Positions 41,899-50,986 of a DNA stretch of 64,000 bases are shown piece after piece. Origin of the DNA: Plantibacter sp. Leaf314 (GTDB lineage: Bacteria; Actinomycetota; Actinomycetes; Actinomycetales; Microbacteriaceae). The stretch covers positions 283,304-347,303 of the forward strand of contig NZ_LMOB01000003.1 in the NCBI RefSeq assembly GCF_001423185.1. The letters are read 5' to 3'. Within the stretch, counting starts at the first letter, position 1; each line of letters starts with the position of its first letter. The notes beneath the pieces are model-generated. The model saw only the letters and a program-made list of their open reading frames with translations, was not told where the DNA came from and did no database searches. The position numbers and the translations under genes are program-made.

Positions 41899-43209
41899 AT
41901 GACGCTTCGTACTTCACCTCGCCGTCGGACCCGGATGGCCGCAGTCGCCCTCGGCGTCTCGGCCCTCATGCTCGGCGCGACCGCCTGCTCGAGCGGTGGT
42001 GGCGCCCCGAGTGGCAGTGCCACGCTCTGGGGCCTCACCGGCACCGACGAGGACACCGTCCTCGGCCCGTCGCTCAAGGAGTGGAACGCCGCCAACGCCG
42101 ACGGCCAGGTCGCGCCGACGTACTTCCAGAACGACGCCTACAAGACCAAGATCCGCACCGCGGTCGGTGCGGGCAGTGCACCGACCATCATCTACAGCTG
42201 GGCGGGCGGCACCCTGAACTCCTACGTCGACGCCGGCAAGGTCGCCGACATCACCTCGGAGACCGCGGACGCGAAGGGCAAGTTCCTGGAGTCCGTCTGG
42301 AACCAGGGCGTCATCGACGACAAGGTCTACGCGGTGCCGATGAACGCCACCACGCCGATCATGTTCTATTACAACAAGGACGTCCTGAAGTCGGCCGGTG
42401 TCGAGGTCCCGACGACCTTCGACGAGATCGTCGACGCCATCCCGAAGCTCAAGGCGGCCGGTGTCGCGCCGTTCTCCCTCGCCGGTGCCTCGAAGTGGCC
42501 GTCGCTCATGTGGGAGGAGTACCTCGTCGACCGCGTCGCGGGCCCGGAGGCGTTCAACAAGATCATGGCCGGTGAGGCCGACGCGTGGAGCGATCCCGGC
42601 ATCATCGAGGCGAACGAGAAGATCCAGGAGCTCGTGAAGGCCGGTGCGTTCGTCGACGGCTACGCCTCGGTCACCGCGGACAGCAACGCCGACGTCGCGC
42701 TCCTCTACACGGGCAAGGCGGCCATGATGCTGCAGGGCGCCTGGGTCATGACGACGTTCAAGCAGCAGGCCGCGGAGTTCGCCGAGAAGGGGCTCGGCTA
42801 CACGACCTTCCCGGCCGTGACCGGTGGCAAGGGCGACCCGTCGAACATCGTCGGCAACCCGTCCGGCTACTTCTCCATCTCCGCCGCGGCGACGAAGGAG
42901 CAGAAGGCCAGCGCGCTGAAGTACCTCACGGACGGCGTCTTCGACAAGGGCTACATCGACCGCATGGTGAAGGCCGGCCAGGTGCCGCCGATCACGGACA
43001 TCGACGCGGAGATCGCGGACGCCGGCGGCGACTTCGGCACGACCGTGTACGACCTCACGAAGAACGCCAAGAACTTCCAGATGTCGTGGGACCAGGCGCT
43101 CCCGCCCGCACAGGCGACCGCTCTGTTGACGAACCTCGACCAGCTGTTCAACCTGCAGATCACCCCCGAGGAGTTCTCCGACAACATGAACAAGACGATC
43201 GGGCAGTGA
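41899..43209 (+). CDS. Sugar ABC transporter substrate-binding lipoprotein
   Basis: A 436-residue family 1 binding protein with Arg-rich N-terminus and a lipobox placing Cys at residue 30 (LGATAC). The mature domain has TLWGLTGTDED, the hinge YSWAGGTLNSYVDAG, and a C-terminal helix set that includes WDQALPPAQA. ATG 41899 follows AAGGAGAG. The two permeases follow, 7 nt after its stop. Confidence 0.9.
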   Translation: MTLRTSPRRRTRMAAVALGVSALMLGATACSSGGGAPSGSATLWGLTGTDEDTVLGPSLKEWNAANADGQVAPTYFQNDAYKTKIRTAVGAGSAPTIIYSWAGGTLNSYVDAGKVADITSETADAKGKFLESVWNQGVIDDKVYAVPMNATTPIMFYYNKDVLKSAGVEVPTTFDEIVDAIPKLKAAGVAPFSLAGASKWPSLMWEEYLVDRVAGPEAFNKIMAGEADAWSDPGIIEANEKIQELVKAGAFVDGYASVTADSNADVALLYTGKAAMMLQGAWVMTTFKQQAAEFAEKGLGYTTFPAVTGGKGDPSNIVGNPSGYFSISAAATKEQKASALKYLTDGVFDKGYIDRMVKAGQVPPITDIDAEIADAGGDFGTTVYDLTKNAKNFQMSWDQALPPAQATALLTNLDQLFNLQITPEEFSDNMNKTIGQ

Positions 43210-43216
43210 TCCTCCG

Positions 43217-44143
43217 ATGACTGCAACCCGTCAACTGCACGGGGCCGGAGGGGCCGGTGCGGCAGCGATGCGCCGCCGCACCGGCCCCAGTGGCTGGATG
43301 GTCGCGCCGGCGCTGGGCTTCTTCCTCGTCTTCGCGATCATCCCGCTCATCGTCGCCCTGTACCTGAGCTTCACCCGCTGGGACGCCATCACGGATCCCG
43401 CGTGGGTCGGTCTCGACAACTGGGCCTCCGTCCTCGTCGACCCGGTCGCGATCGACGCACTCGTCCTGACGCTCAAGGTCATCGTGATCTCCTGGGTCGT
43501 CCAGACACCGATCAGCCTGCTGCTCGGCACGTGGACCGCGGGGAAGCAGCGCAACCGGGCGGTGCTCGGAGCGATCTTCTTCCTGCCGCTCCTGCTGTCG
43601 TCCGCGGCGACCGCCATCGCGTTCAAGGCGATCCTCGACCCGAACTTCGGCCTCTCGGCGTCGCTCGGCATCCCGTTCCTCAAGCAGGACTGGCTGGGCA
43701 ACCAGCAGCTCGTCCTGTTCGTGGTGATCTTCATCATCGCGTGGCAGTTCGTGCCGTTCCACACGCTCCTCTTCCAGGGCGGCGTCCGACAGATCCCCGC
43801 GTCGCTCTACGAGGCGGCGGAGATCGACGGTGCCGGGACGATCAAGCAGTTCTTCCACATCACGCTCCCGCAACTGCGGTACACGCTCGTGACGTCGTCG
43901 ACGCTCATGATCATCGGATCGCTCACCTACTTCGACGTGATCTTCGTGCTCACCGGCGGGGTCCCGAGTGCGGGCACCCGCATCCTCCCGATCCTCATGT
44001 ACGTGACGGGCTTCTCCGCGAGCCAGTTCGGGCAGGCGAGTGTCATGGCGATCATCCTGGCCGTCATCGGTCTCGCCATCGCGCTGCTCCTCACCAAGCT
44101 GAGCGGCTTCGCCAAGATGGACAGTCAGCAGGAGGGCCTCTGA
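43217..44143 (+). CDS. Sugar ABC transporter permease, MalF/UgpA type
   Basis: A 308-residue six-span permease. It shows GWMVAPALGFFLVF at the first span, LYLSFTRWD after it, and the EAA loop SLYEAAEIDGAGTIKQFFHI. No ATPase gene is in the operon, so a shared ATPase encoded elsewhere must power it. Its TGA overlaps the next ATG by one base (TGATG). Confidence 0.9.
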   Translation: MTATRQLHGAGGAGAAAMRRRTGPSGWMVAPALGFFLVFAIIPLIVALYLSFTRWDAITDPAWVGLDNWASVLVDPVAIDALVLTLKVIVISWVVQTPISLLLGTWTAGKQRNRAVLGAIFFLPLLLSSAATAIAFKAILDPNFGLSASLGIPFLKQDWLGNQQLVLFVVIFIIAWQFVPFHTLLFQGGVRQIPASLYEAAEIDGAGTIKQFFHITLPQLRYTLVTSSTLMIIGSLTYFDVIFVLTGGVPSAGTRILPILMYVTGFSASQFGQASVMAIILAVIGLAIALLLTKLSGFAKMDSQQEGL

Positions 44144-45096
44144 TGTCAGCCACCAACCCACTCACGAAGCCCGGCGCCCTGCCGACGGGGAGCCTCGACA
44201 CCGTCAGCGTCTCCACCGCGGGTTCGCGACGCGGTCGCCCGGCCGAGCACGAGACCAGAGGCCGACGTCCCCGTGGCGCGCGACGGAAGCCGAACATCCT
44301 CGGCGGCATCGGCGCCTGGATCTGGCTGCTCATCATCGTGCTGCCGATCTACTACATCGTCATCACGAGTGTGCGTCCGCAGGCCGGGTTCTTCTCGAGC
44401 AACCAGCTCATCCCGCCGACCGATCCGACGCTCGACGGCTACGCGCTCGTCCTGCAGAGCGACTTCTTCCTGTACCTCGGGAACAGTGTGATCATCACCG
44501 TCGCGAGCGTCGCGGTCACCGTGTTCGTCTGCCTCATGGCGTCGTACGCGATCGTGCGCACCAACTCGCGGTTCACGCGGGGAGCGTTCTCGTTCTTCCT
44601 GTTGGGGCTCGCGATCCCGCTGCAGGCGACGATCATCCCGCTGTTCTACATGCTCAGCAAGGCGGGACTGTACGACACCCTCCTGGCGCTGATCCTGCCC
44701 TCCATCGGGTTCGCGGTGCCGGTCACCGTCCTCATCCTGTCGAACTTCATCCGGGACATCCCGAAGGAACTGTTCGAGTCGATGACCGTGGACGGTGCGT
44801 CGAGCTGGCGGACCCTCGTCTCGCTCGTGCTCCCGCTGGCCCGCCCCGCGATCGTCACCGTGGCGCTCTACAACGCGCTCAACGTGTGGAACGGCTTCCT
44901 GTTCCCGCTCGTGCTGACGCAGTCGCCGAGCAACCGGGTGCTGCCGCTGTCGCTGTGGACCTTCCAGGGCTCGTTCAGCGTGAACGTGCCCGCGGTGCTC
45001 GCCGCCGTGGTGCTGTCGACGCTCCCCATCTTCATCCTGTACCTGTTCGGCAGACGGCAACTGATCAGCGGCATGACCGCCGGCTTCAGCAAGTGA
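44143..45096 (+). CDS. Sugar ABC transporter permease, MalG type
   Basis: A 317-residue permease with an unusually long, Arg/Gly-rich cytoplasmic N-terminus of about 50 residues (RRGRPAEHETRGRRPRGARR) before the first span. The EAA loop is ELFESMTVDGASSWRTLVSL, in which the first Ala pair of EAA is replaced (E-S-M). Starts in a TGATG junction with the MalF-type gene. Confidence 0.9.
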   Translation: MSATNPLTKPGALPTGSLDTVSVSTAGSRRGRPAEHETRGRRPRGARRKPNILGGIGAWIWLLIIVLPIYYIVITSVRPQAGFFSSNQLIPPTDPTLDGYALVLQSDFFLYLGNSVIITVASVAVTVFVCLMASYAIVRTNSRFTRGAFSFFLLGLAIPLQATIIPLFYMLSKAGLYDTLLALILPSIGFAVPVTVLILSNFIRDIPKELFESMTVDGASSWRTLVSLVLPLARPAIVTVALYNALNVWNGFLFPLVLTQSPSNRVLPLSLWTFQGSFSVNVPAVLAAVVLSTLPIFILYLFGRRQLISGMTAGFSK

Positions 45097-45144
45097 CGCC
45101 CGGCCGACCGACACCGAACCCGACATATCCCCCGAGAGGAATAC

Positions 45145-45840
45145 ATGACTGACAAGCAGGCCCTCGTGGTCCGAGGTGGTTGGGACGGGCACATGCCCGT
45201 CGAGACCACAGCGGCCTTCATCCCCTTCCTGGAGGCGAACGGGTTCACCGTGCGCGTCGAGGACGGGACCGCCGTCTACACCGATGCCGACTACCTCGAC
45301 ACCGTCGACCTCATCGTCCAGATCAACACCATGAACACCATCGAGCCTGAGGAGTTCGCGGGCCTCCAGCGGGCCGTCCTGAACGGCACGGGGATGGCCG
45401 GTTGGCACGGCGGGATCGCGGACTCGTACCGGAACAACGCGGACTACCTCCACATGATCGGCGGGCAGTTCGCGCACCACGCCGGCAAGGATCCGGCGGA
45501 GCGCACGGGGGAGCAGTCCGACAACTACATCCCGTACACCGTGCACATCACCGAGTACGGCCGGCAGCACCCGATCACCGAGGGGATCGAGGACTTCGAC
45601 CTCGTCACCGAGCAGTACTGGGTGCTGAGCGACGAGTACAACGACGTGCTCGCGACGACGACACAGGAGGTGCGGCCCTGGGACGCGTGGAACCGTCCCG
45701 TCACGGCCCCCGCCATCTGGACGCGCCACTGGGGGAAGGGCCGGATCTTCGTCTCCGCGCCCGGCCACCGCATCGAGATCGTCGAAGAACCCAACGTCCG
45801 CACCATCATCGAACGGGGCCTGCTGTGGGCAGCACGCTGA
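45145..45840 (+). CDS. ThuA-like domain protein
   Basis: A 231-residue protein of the ThuA (trehalose utilisation) / class I glutamine amidotransferase-like family. It shows VVRGGWDGHMPVET at the start, AGWHGGIADSYRNN at the nucleophile-elbow position (no Cys there), GGQFAHHAG, and HPITEGIEDF typical of ThuA. ThuA-type proteins often accompany Gfo/Idh oxidoreductases in disaccharide keto-sugar pathways. Lies in the ABC operon and overlaps the next gene by 16 nt. Confidence 0.88.
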   Translation: MTDKQALVVRGGWDGHMPVETTAAFIPFLEANGFTVRVEDGTAVYTDADYLDTVDLIVQINTMNTIEPEEFAGLQRAVLNGTGMAGWHGGIADSYRNNADYLHMIGGQFAHHAGKDPAERTGEQSDNYIPYTVHITEYGRQHPITEGIEDFDLVTEQYWVLSDEYNDVLATTTQEVRPWDAWNRPVTAPAIWTRHWGKGRIFVSAPGHRIEIVEEPNVRTIIERGLLWAAR

Positions 45841-46958
45841 ACGACACACCCACGACCACCGGGGGATCGGTCCTCCGGGTCGGCGTCATCGGCGTCGGCA
45901 ACATCTCGCGGCAGTACTTCGCCGAGTTCCCCAAGTTGCCGAATCTCCGGCTCGTCGTCGTCGCCGACCTCGATCTCGCACGGGCCGCCGAGGTCGCGGC
46001 CGAGCAGGGTGTCCGGTCCTCGAGCGTCGACGAGTTGCTCGCCGACCCGGAGGTCGACGTCGTCCTGAACCTCACCATCCCGGCAGCCCACGCGGAGGTC
46101 GCCCGCCGTGCCCTCGAGGCGGGGAAGCACGTCTACGGCGAGAAGCCGCTCGCACTCTCCACGGCCGAGGCGCGACCGGTGCTCGAGCTCGCGCGCGCGA
46201 AGGGGTTGCGGGTCGGCAGCGCGCCCGACACCGTCCTCGGCTCCGGTGTCCAGACGGCGCTCGCCGTGCTCGACGCCGGTGCCATCGGTCGGCCGATCGC
46301 GGCGGCGGTCGCGTGGAGTGCGCCGGGTCACGAGCTGTGGCACCCGGCACCCGCGTTCTACTACCAGCCGGGCGGCGGTCCGCTGCTCGACATGGGGCCG
46401 TACTACCTGACGAGTCTCGTGTCGTTCTTCGGTCCCGTCGTGCGGGTGTCGGGCGCGGTCGCGCGGTCGGACCGGGAGCGGACGGTCGCCACGGGTGCGC
46501 TGGCCGGCACGCCGATCCCGGTGCACGAGCAGGTCGACACCCACGTGACGGCGATCCTGGAGCATGCGAACGGTGTCGTCTCGACGGTGACCGTGTCGTT
46601 CGAGGTGTGGGCCAGCCGGGTGCCGCTGTTCGAGGTGTACGGCACCGCCGGGACCGTCGCGGTGCCCGACCCGAACCGGTTCTCCGATCCGGTGGAGCTC
46701 TCGACCGCGGACGACCGCACCTGGCGTGCGGTGCCCGACAGCGCCGGCTTCGTCGACGCCGGACGCGGGGTCGGGCTGTCGGACCTCGCCGAGGCGATCG
46801 AGCAGGACCGGCCACACCGGGCCTCGGGGGACCTCGCGTTCCATGTGCTGGAGATCATGGAGGCGATCATCGTCGCCGGGCGTGAGCACCGGGTCGTGGA
46901 ACTGACGAGCACCGTGGAGCGGCCCGAGCCCGTGCAGCAGACGGTGGCCGTCGGCTGA
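45825..46958 (+). CDS. Gfo/Idh/MocA-family oxidoreductase
   Basis: A 377-residue oxidoreductase. VGVIGVGNISRQYF is the NAD turn, GEKPLALS the EKP motif, and PLLDMGPYYLTSLVSFFGPV the GPYY-type catalytic segment (a Tyr replaces the usual His). The start is uncertain: GTG 45825, inside the ThuA gene, is the first candidate; a CTG at 45837 overlaps the ThuA stop. Last gene of the operon, followed by a hairpin repeat at 46985-47019. Confidence 0.85.
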   Translation: MGSTLNDTPTTTGGSVLRVGVIGVGNISRQYFAEFPKLPNLRLVVVADLDLARAAEVAAEQGVRSSSVDELLADPEVDVVLNLTIPAAHAEVARRALEAGKHVYGEKPLALSTAEARPVLELARAKGLRVGSAPDTVLGSGVQTALAVLDAGAIGRPIAAAVAWSAPGHELWHPAPAFYYQPGGGPLLDMGPYYLTSLVSFFGPVVRVSGAVARSDRERTVATGALAGTPIPVHEQVDTHVTAILEHANGVVSTVTVSFEVWASRVPLFEVYGTAGTVAVPDPNRFSDPVELSTADDRTWRAVPDSAGFVDAGRGVGLSDLAEAIEQDRPHRASGDLAFHVLEIMEAIIVAGREHRVVELTSTVERPEPVQQTVAVG

Positions 46959-46963
46959 CGCCC

Positions 46964-47019
46964 GGTCCCTGAGCCCACGACCTCGGTCCCTGAGCCTGTC
47001 GACGGGCGGCTCGGGGACC
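46964..47019 (+). terminator. REP-like hairpin ending the ABC/ThuA operon
   Basis: GGTCCCTGAGCC occurs at 46964 and again at 46985. The second pairs with GGCTCGGGGACC (47008-47019), giving a 12-bp stem with one mismatch. It is the same repeat family as 36417-36471 and lies right after the operon. Confidence 0.6.
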
Positions 47020-47063
47020 GGTCGTGTGCGAGGATGGGCTGATCCGAGCACACATTTGGGGGA

Positions 47064-47702
47064 ATGATGTCGTTCACACGAGCACACCGACGACCGGTCT
47101 TCTCCATCCTGGCGATCGCCGCAGCCCTGGCCCTGGCCGGCTGCTCGGGCGGCGCCGGAGCCTCGACGCCGGCGCCGACCGAGACCGTGACGGTCACACC
47201 GACCGCCACCCCGACACCGACGCCCACCGGCCCCGACCTCGCGGACCCGTCGTCCTGGACCGTCGACTTCACCGGCGTCGGTCCGGTCGAGCTCGGCGCC
47301 CCGATCCTCGGGACGGCGTCGCTCATGGCGGCGTTCTCCGTGGCGACCCAGGAGGCGTGCCCGTGGGTCACCGCCTACGCCGCCGAAGGTCTGCCGTCGG
47401 TGTGGTTGCCCGATCCGCAGGACACGGGCGTGGTCGAGCAGATCGTGCTGCAGGCGTGGAGCGGTCCGGCTGCTGTCGCGGCGTCGTCGCCGAAGACGGA
47501 CGCGGGTGTCGGCGTCGGTTCGACCCTCGCGGAACTCCGGGCCGCCTACCCCGCGCTCACCGAGCAGCAGGGCAAGTACGCCGTCTTCTACGCCGTCACC
47601 GACGACGCCGGGCACTGGATCAACTTCTCCGTGATGGACGACGTCGTCGAGGCGATCGTCGTGCGTGCCGAGCCGAAGATCGACAGCGAGTACTGCGGCT
47701 GA
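47064..47702 (+). CDS. Lipoprotein of unknown function
   Basis: A 212-residue lipoprotein. The lipobox ALAGC puts Cys at residue 27; a Thr/Pro repeat linker (TVTVTPTATPTPTPTG) follows, then a globular domain of about 150 residues with a Cys near each end (EACPW and the C-terminal EYCG). ATG 47064 and ATG 47067 are both possible; the GGGGGA before them better fits 47067. No family recognised. It converges with the phosphoesterase gene, with only 7 nt between stops. Confidence 0.7.
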   Translation: MMSFTRAHRRPVFSILAIAAALALAGCSGGAGASTPAPTETVTVTPTATPTPTPTGPDLADPSSWTVDFTGVGPVELGAPILGTASLMAAFSVATQEACPWVTAYAAEGLPSVWLPDPQDTGVVEQIVLQAWSGPAAVAASSPKTDAGVGVGSTLAELRAAYPALTEQQGKYAVFYAVTDDAGHWINFSVMDDVVEAIVVRAEPKIDSEYCG

Positions 47703-47709
47703 CCGTCGC

Positions 47710-48213
47710 TCAGCGGGCGACGGGGACGACCAGGACGTCCGCGAGCACGCCGTCGTCCACCCGCGCGGTCATCATCGTGCACTGCGGCTGACGGCGACGG
47801 TCCGTCGGCGAGCCGGGATTGAGCAGCCGGAGACCCGCGGGGGAGACAGTGTCCCAGGGGATGTGGCTGTGCCCGAAGACGAGCACGTCGGTGTCGGGGT
47901 AGGCCTCGTCGGCGCGCCGTTCGCGGCCGGTGGCTGCACCGGTCTCGTGGACGACGGCGAAGCGGACGCCGTCGACCTCGAACCGCGCGACCTCGGGGAG
48001 CCGCGCGCGGAGCCCCGGTCCGTCGTTGTTGCCGAAGACGCCGACGAGGCGGGTGGCTCGCTGCTCGAGGGCGTCGAGTGTCGCCTCGTCGACCCAGTCG
48101 CCGGCGTGGACGACGAGGTCGGCCGCGTCGACCGCGGCCCACACGGCGTCCGGCAGGGCCTTCGCGCGCTTGGGCAGGTGGGTGTCGGAGATGAGCAGGA
48201 GCGAGGTCGACAT
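47710..48213 (-). CDS. YfcE/MJ0936-type metallophosphoesterase
   Basis: A 167-residue calcineurin-like phosphoesterase. The metal-binding blocks are in order: ISDTHLP, HAGDWVD, VFGNNDGP, VVHETG and FGHSHIPW, with NPGS after them. This short form is the YfcE/MJ0936 phosphodiesterase group. The substrate in the cell is unknown. Confidence 0.9.
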   Translation of the reverse strand: MSTSLLLISDTHLPKRAKALPDAVWAAVDAADLVVHAGDWVDEATLDALEQRATRLVGVFGNNDGPGLRARLPEVARFEVDGVRFAVVHETGAATGRERRADEAYPDTDVLVFGHSHIPWDTVSPAGLRLLNPGSPTDRRRQPQCTMMTARVDDGVLADVLVVPVAR

Positions 48214-48317
48214 GCCTCAACGCAAGCGGATCGTCCCGGCCGCGTCAACCGGGTGGTGGTCGTGCGCCCGTCGACCGGTTCAAGTGACGAACCGAGCCGG
48301 CACCCAGACGGGCCGAC

Positions 48318-48323
48318 TACAGT
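48318..48323 (+). promoter_or_regulatory. -10 box of a leaderless gene
   Basis: TACAGT ends 7 nt before the ATG at 48331, the geometry of a leaderless transcript. Confidence 0.5.
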
Positions 48324-48330
48324 GGGCGGC

Positions 48331-48942
48331 ATGCCCGCAACCGACCTGCGCTTCTCCGGGAGGATCGCCGGCTACGGCACCACGGGCGGCGTCCGCATCG
48401 TCCTCGGGCTCTGGTCGACGTCACCCTTCGGGTCCTTCGCCGACGCGATGATCGAGGACTCCCGCGGCAAGCGGCTCCTCCTGGCCCCCACGCAGGAGAT
48501 CGCGGACTTCATCGCCACCACGTACACCTTCGACGACATCGAGATCGGCACGGTCGGGTGGACGCGCCTCCCCACCGGCCTCCGGTTCGTCGGCGGCCCG
48601 CTCGACACGACGCTGCGCATCGGCGGCAGTTCGCCCCTGGGACGAGCGCTCCGAGCCGTCCCCAAGCCGCTCGCGGTCAACCCGCTCTGGCTCCAGACGA
48701 TCGACCCCGTCGCCAGGGTGCTGCAGCCGGGTGCGCGCACGGCGGGCTCGGCCGGCAACGGACGACGCGAGTACTACGGGGTGACGGGCGCCCGCCGCAT
48801 CACCGCGGCGACGGCGAGCTGGTCGGGTGCGGACCTCGGCACGCTCGCACCGCTCGCCCCGCCCGTGCGGTTCGGCTTCGGTTCGGCCCCCGCCGACCCG
48901 CACCTCGTCGACATCGTCACCACGGTCCGGCAACCCGCCTGA
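48331..48942 (+). CDS. Conserved actinobacterial protein of unknown function
   Basis: A 203-residue protein with no membrane span or signal. It starts FSGRIAGYGTTGGVRIVLG and continues PFGSFADAMIE, LLAPTQEIADFIATTYTFDD. I have the impression of a conserved actinobacterial family but know no function for it. No ribosome site precedes ATG 48331; a TACAGT -10 does, so it is probably leaderless. Monocistronic. Confidence 0.65.
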   Translation: MPATDLRFSGRIAGYGTTGGVRIVLGLWSTSPFGSFADAMIEDSRGKRLLLAPTQEIADFIATTYTFDDIEIGTVGWTRLPTGLRFVGGPLDTTLRIGGSSPLGRALRAVPKPLAVNPLWLQTIDPVARVLQPGARTAGSAGNGRREYYGVTGARRITAATASWSGADLGTLAPLAPPVRFGFGSAPADPHLVDIVTTVRQPA

Positions 48943-49049
48943 GCTGCTCCGCGGCCGCGAAGCAGCCGGAGATCCGCGCGGTGGCAGGACCGGTTGCATC
49001 CTCACGTCCTGCTCTGGTGTCGATCCCCGCTTGCCGCGGCGCAGCGTGT

Positions 49050-49487
49050 TCAGCCCCGGCGGACCATCCACACGTCGACGTCGTCCTCGCGTTCCAGCGT
49101 GAAGCCGTGGCGCTCGTAGAGGCGACGGGCCGGGCTGCCCTGCAGCACGTTCAAGCGGAACGGGCGCGGGTCGCCGTCGTCGCGCAGCACCTGCGCGAGG
49201 ACCGCGGTACCGAGGCCGGCGCCCTGGTGCTCGGGGGCCAGGTAGAAGTGTTCCAGCCACCGTTCCTCGGGCTCCGGGCGGACCGCGAACAGCCCGGCCG
49301 CGACACCGTCGACCACGATCACCGAGGTGTGCTCCGGCCGGTACGCGTCGAGGAACCGTCGACGCACGCGGGTCTCGTCGTAGCGCCCGAGACGCTCGAG
49401 GTCGGGGCGCATCACGACGGCGCGCACCTCGGCCATCCACGTCGCATCGTCGAGCGTGGCCGGTCGGAGTGTCCATGCGGTGGGCAT
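49050..49487 (-). CDS. GNAT family N-acetyltransferase
   Basis: A 145-residue acetyltransferase. LRPATLDDATWMAEVR opens the fold, EHFYLAPEHQGAGLGTAVL is the acetyl-CoA loop (Q-x-x-G-x-G/A), and ARRLYERHGF is the usual C-terminal motif. ATG 49487 gives the normal length; longer in-frame starts reach into the divergent ROK gene. Substrate unknown. Confidence 0.87.
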   Translation of the reverse strand: MPTAWTLRPATLDDATWMAEVRAVVMRPDLERLGRYDETRVRRRFLDAYRPEHTSVIVVDGVAAGLFAVRPEPEERWLEHFYLAPEHQGAGLGTAVLAQVLRDDGDPRPFRLNVLQGSPARRLYERHGFTLEREDDVDVWMVRRG

Positions 49488-49583
49488 CCGTCCAGTCAAC
49501 CATCCGTTCCGGTCGCTCGCGCGCGCAGGTGCCGGGGGAGCCGCCGGTGAGGGACACTGGAGGGATCGAGCAGAGGTGGGCGT

Positions 49584-50780
49584 GTGAGTGAGGCGACAGC
49601 GGGCGGAACCGCTCCGACGGGTGGTCAGGCCGCCGGGAGCGGACTCGACTCGGTGCGCCGTCGCAACCTCGGGCGGATCGTCGAGCTGGTCCACCAGGGC
49701 GGGGTACAGTCGCGGTCAGCACTCACGCGGGCGACCGGGCTCAACCGCTCGACGGTCGCCGCGCTCGTGACGGAACTCGCAGCGTCGGGAGTCGTCACGG
49801 AGTCGGTCCCGGTCGGCGGGCAGGGTGTCGGTCGTCCGTCGCCGCTCGTCTCCGCCGGCCCCCGAGCCGTCGCCTTCGCGGCGAACCCGGAGCTCGACGC
49901 GATCACCGTCGCGGCCGTCCGGCTCGGTGGCGAGGTCGTTGAACGCGTGCGTCGCGACGTCGACACGACCCCGACGGCAGGCGAGGCGACGGCGATCATC
50001 GCGGAGCTGGTCGCCGACTTGGCCGCACGCCTGCCCGACGACGCGCAGGGTGGGGGCGGGATCGGGCTCGCGGTCCCCGGACTCGTGCGCGACGCCGATG
50101 GGGTCGTCCGGCTCGCGCCGCACCTCGGCTGGGTCGACGAGCCGCTCGTCGAACGGCTGCGTGCCGCGACCGGCCGGGCGGTGTTCGCGGCGAACGACGC
50201 GAGTCTCGGTGCCAGGGCGGAGCGGACCTTCGGGGCCGGCCGAGGCATCGACGACCTCGTCTACCTGAACGGTGGCGCGAGCGGTATCGGCGGCGGCATC
50301 ATCGCCGGTGGCCGCCCCGTCGGTGGTGCGCGCGGCTACGCGGGGGAGTTCGGGCACACCTCGGCGACGGCCGCGGGTAACGCGCTCGAAGACGCCGTCC
50401 GCCGTAGTGAGCTGCTCCGCGTCGCCGGGCTCGTCGCCGGGGACGACGCGGTCCTCGAGGCGGCACTCGCCGCCGGTATCGCCGCGGATCCGGCCGGGCC
50501 GATGCGCGAGGAGGTCGTCCGGCAGGCGAGGACGCTCGGGCGGGCGCTCGCCGGGACGGTCAACATCCTCGACCCCGAGCTCGTCGTCCTCGGCGGGCAT
50601 CTCGGGATCGTGCTCGAACTGGCGTCGGAGGAGCTGCACGACGCGGTCCGTGAGCGGGCGCTCGTCCCGCCGTTCGAGGACGTCGCGATCGTGCGTGCGG
50701 AGCTCGGGCAGGACCTCCTCCTCATCGGTGCGGCGGAACTCGCCTTCGACCGGCTCATCGCGGACCCCGCCGCCTGGTGA
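49584..50780 (+). CDS. ROK-family regulator lacking the zinc-binding cysteines
   Basis: A 398-residue protein with a winged HTH (SRSALTRATGLNRSTVAALV) and a ROK sugar-kinase-like domain (GIGLAVPGLV, NDASLGA, GGASGIGGGIIAGG). ROK proteins normally have a zinc site G-H-...-C-x-C-G-x-x-G-C after GE(F/I)GH. Here GEFGHTSATAAGNALE keeps the His but has no cysteine and a shortened loop. It is therefore more likely a sugar-responsive regulator than an active kinase. GTG 49584 is the start; it is divergent from the GNAT gene. Confidence 0.83.
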   Translation: MSEATAGGTAPTGGQAAGSGLDSVRRRNLGRIVELVHQGGVQSRSALTRATGLNRSTVAALVTELAASGVVTESVPVGGQGVGRPSPLVSAGPRAVAFAANPELDAITVAAVRLGGEVVERVRRDVDTTPTAGEATAIIAELVADLAARLPDDAQGGGGIGLAVPGLVRDADGVVRLAPHLGWVDEPLVERLRAATGRAVFAANDASLGARAERTFGAGRGIDDLVYLNGGASGIGGGIIAGGRPVGGARGYAGEFGHTSATAAGNALEDAVRRSELLRVAGLVAGDDAVLEAALAAGIAADPAGPMREEVVRQARTLGRALAGTVNILDPELVVLGGHLGIVLELASEELHDAVRERALVPPFEDVAIVRAELGQDLLLIGAAELAFDRLIADPAAW

Positions 50781-50792
50781 GTCCGTCCGCCG

Positions 50793-50955
50793 GCGCGGTG
50801 CGCTGACGTGAGACGTCCCCACCCGGCGTCAGCGCGGTGCGCTGGCATGACTCTGCGGGCATCGGCGCGACCGCGGGCTGAGCGCGTGAGCGCGGGTCTC
50901 TGGAGGGGCGCGCCCACGCGTGTGAGCCGCGCTCGCGTCAGCGCACCGCGCTGGC
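50793..50955. repeat. Inverted and direct copies of a GCGTCAGCGCGGTGCGCTGGC element
   Basis: Copy 1 (partial) 50793-50811, copy 2 50826-50846 (GCGTCAGCGCGGTGCGCTGGC), copy 3 50935-50955 (GCGTCAGCGCACCGCGCTGGC), the last being nearly the reverse complement of copy 2. Copies 2 and 3 could close a hairpin of about 130 nt. The element fills the gap between the convergent ROK and LacI genes and is unrelated to the A/B repeats. Confidence 0.6.
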
Positions 50956-50986
50956 GCCAGTCGCCAGGCACCACCGCCACCCGGGG

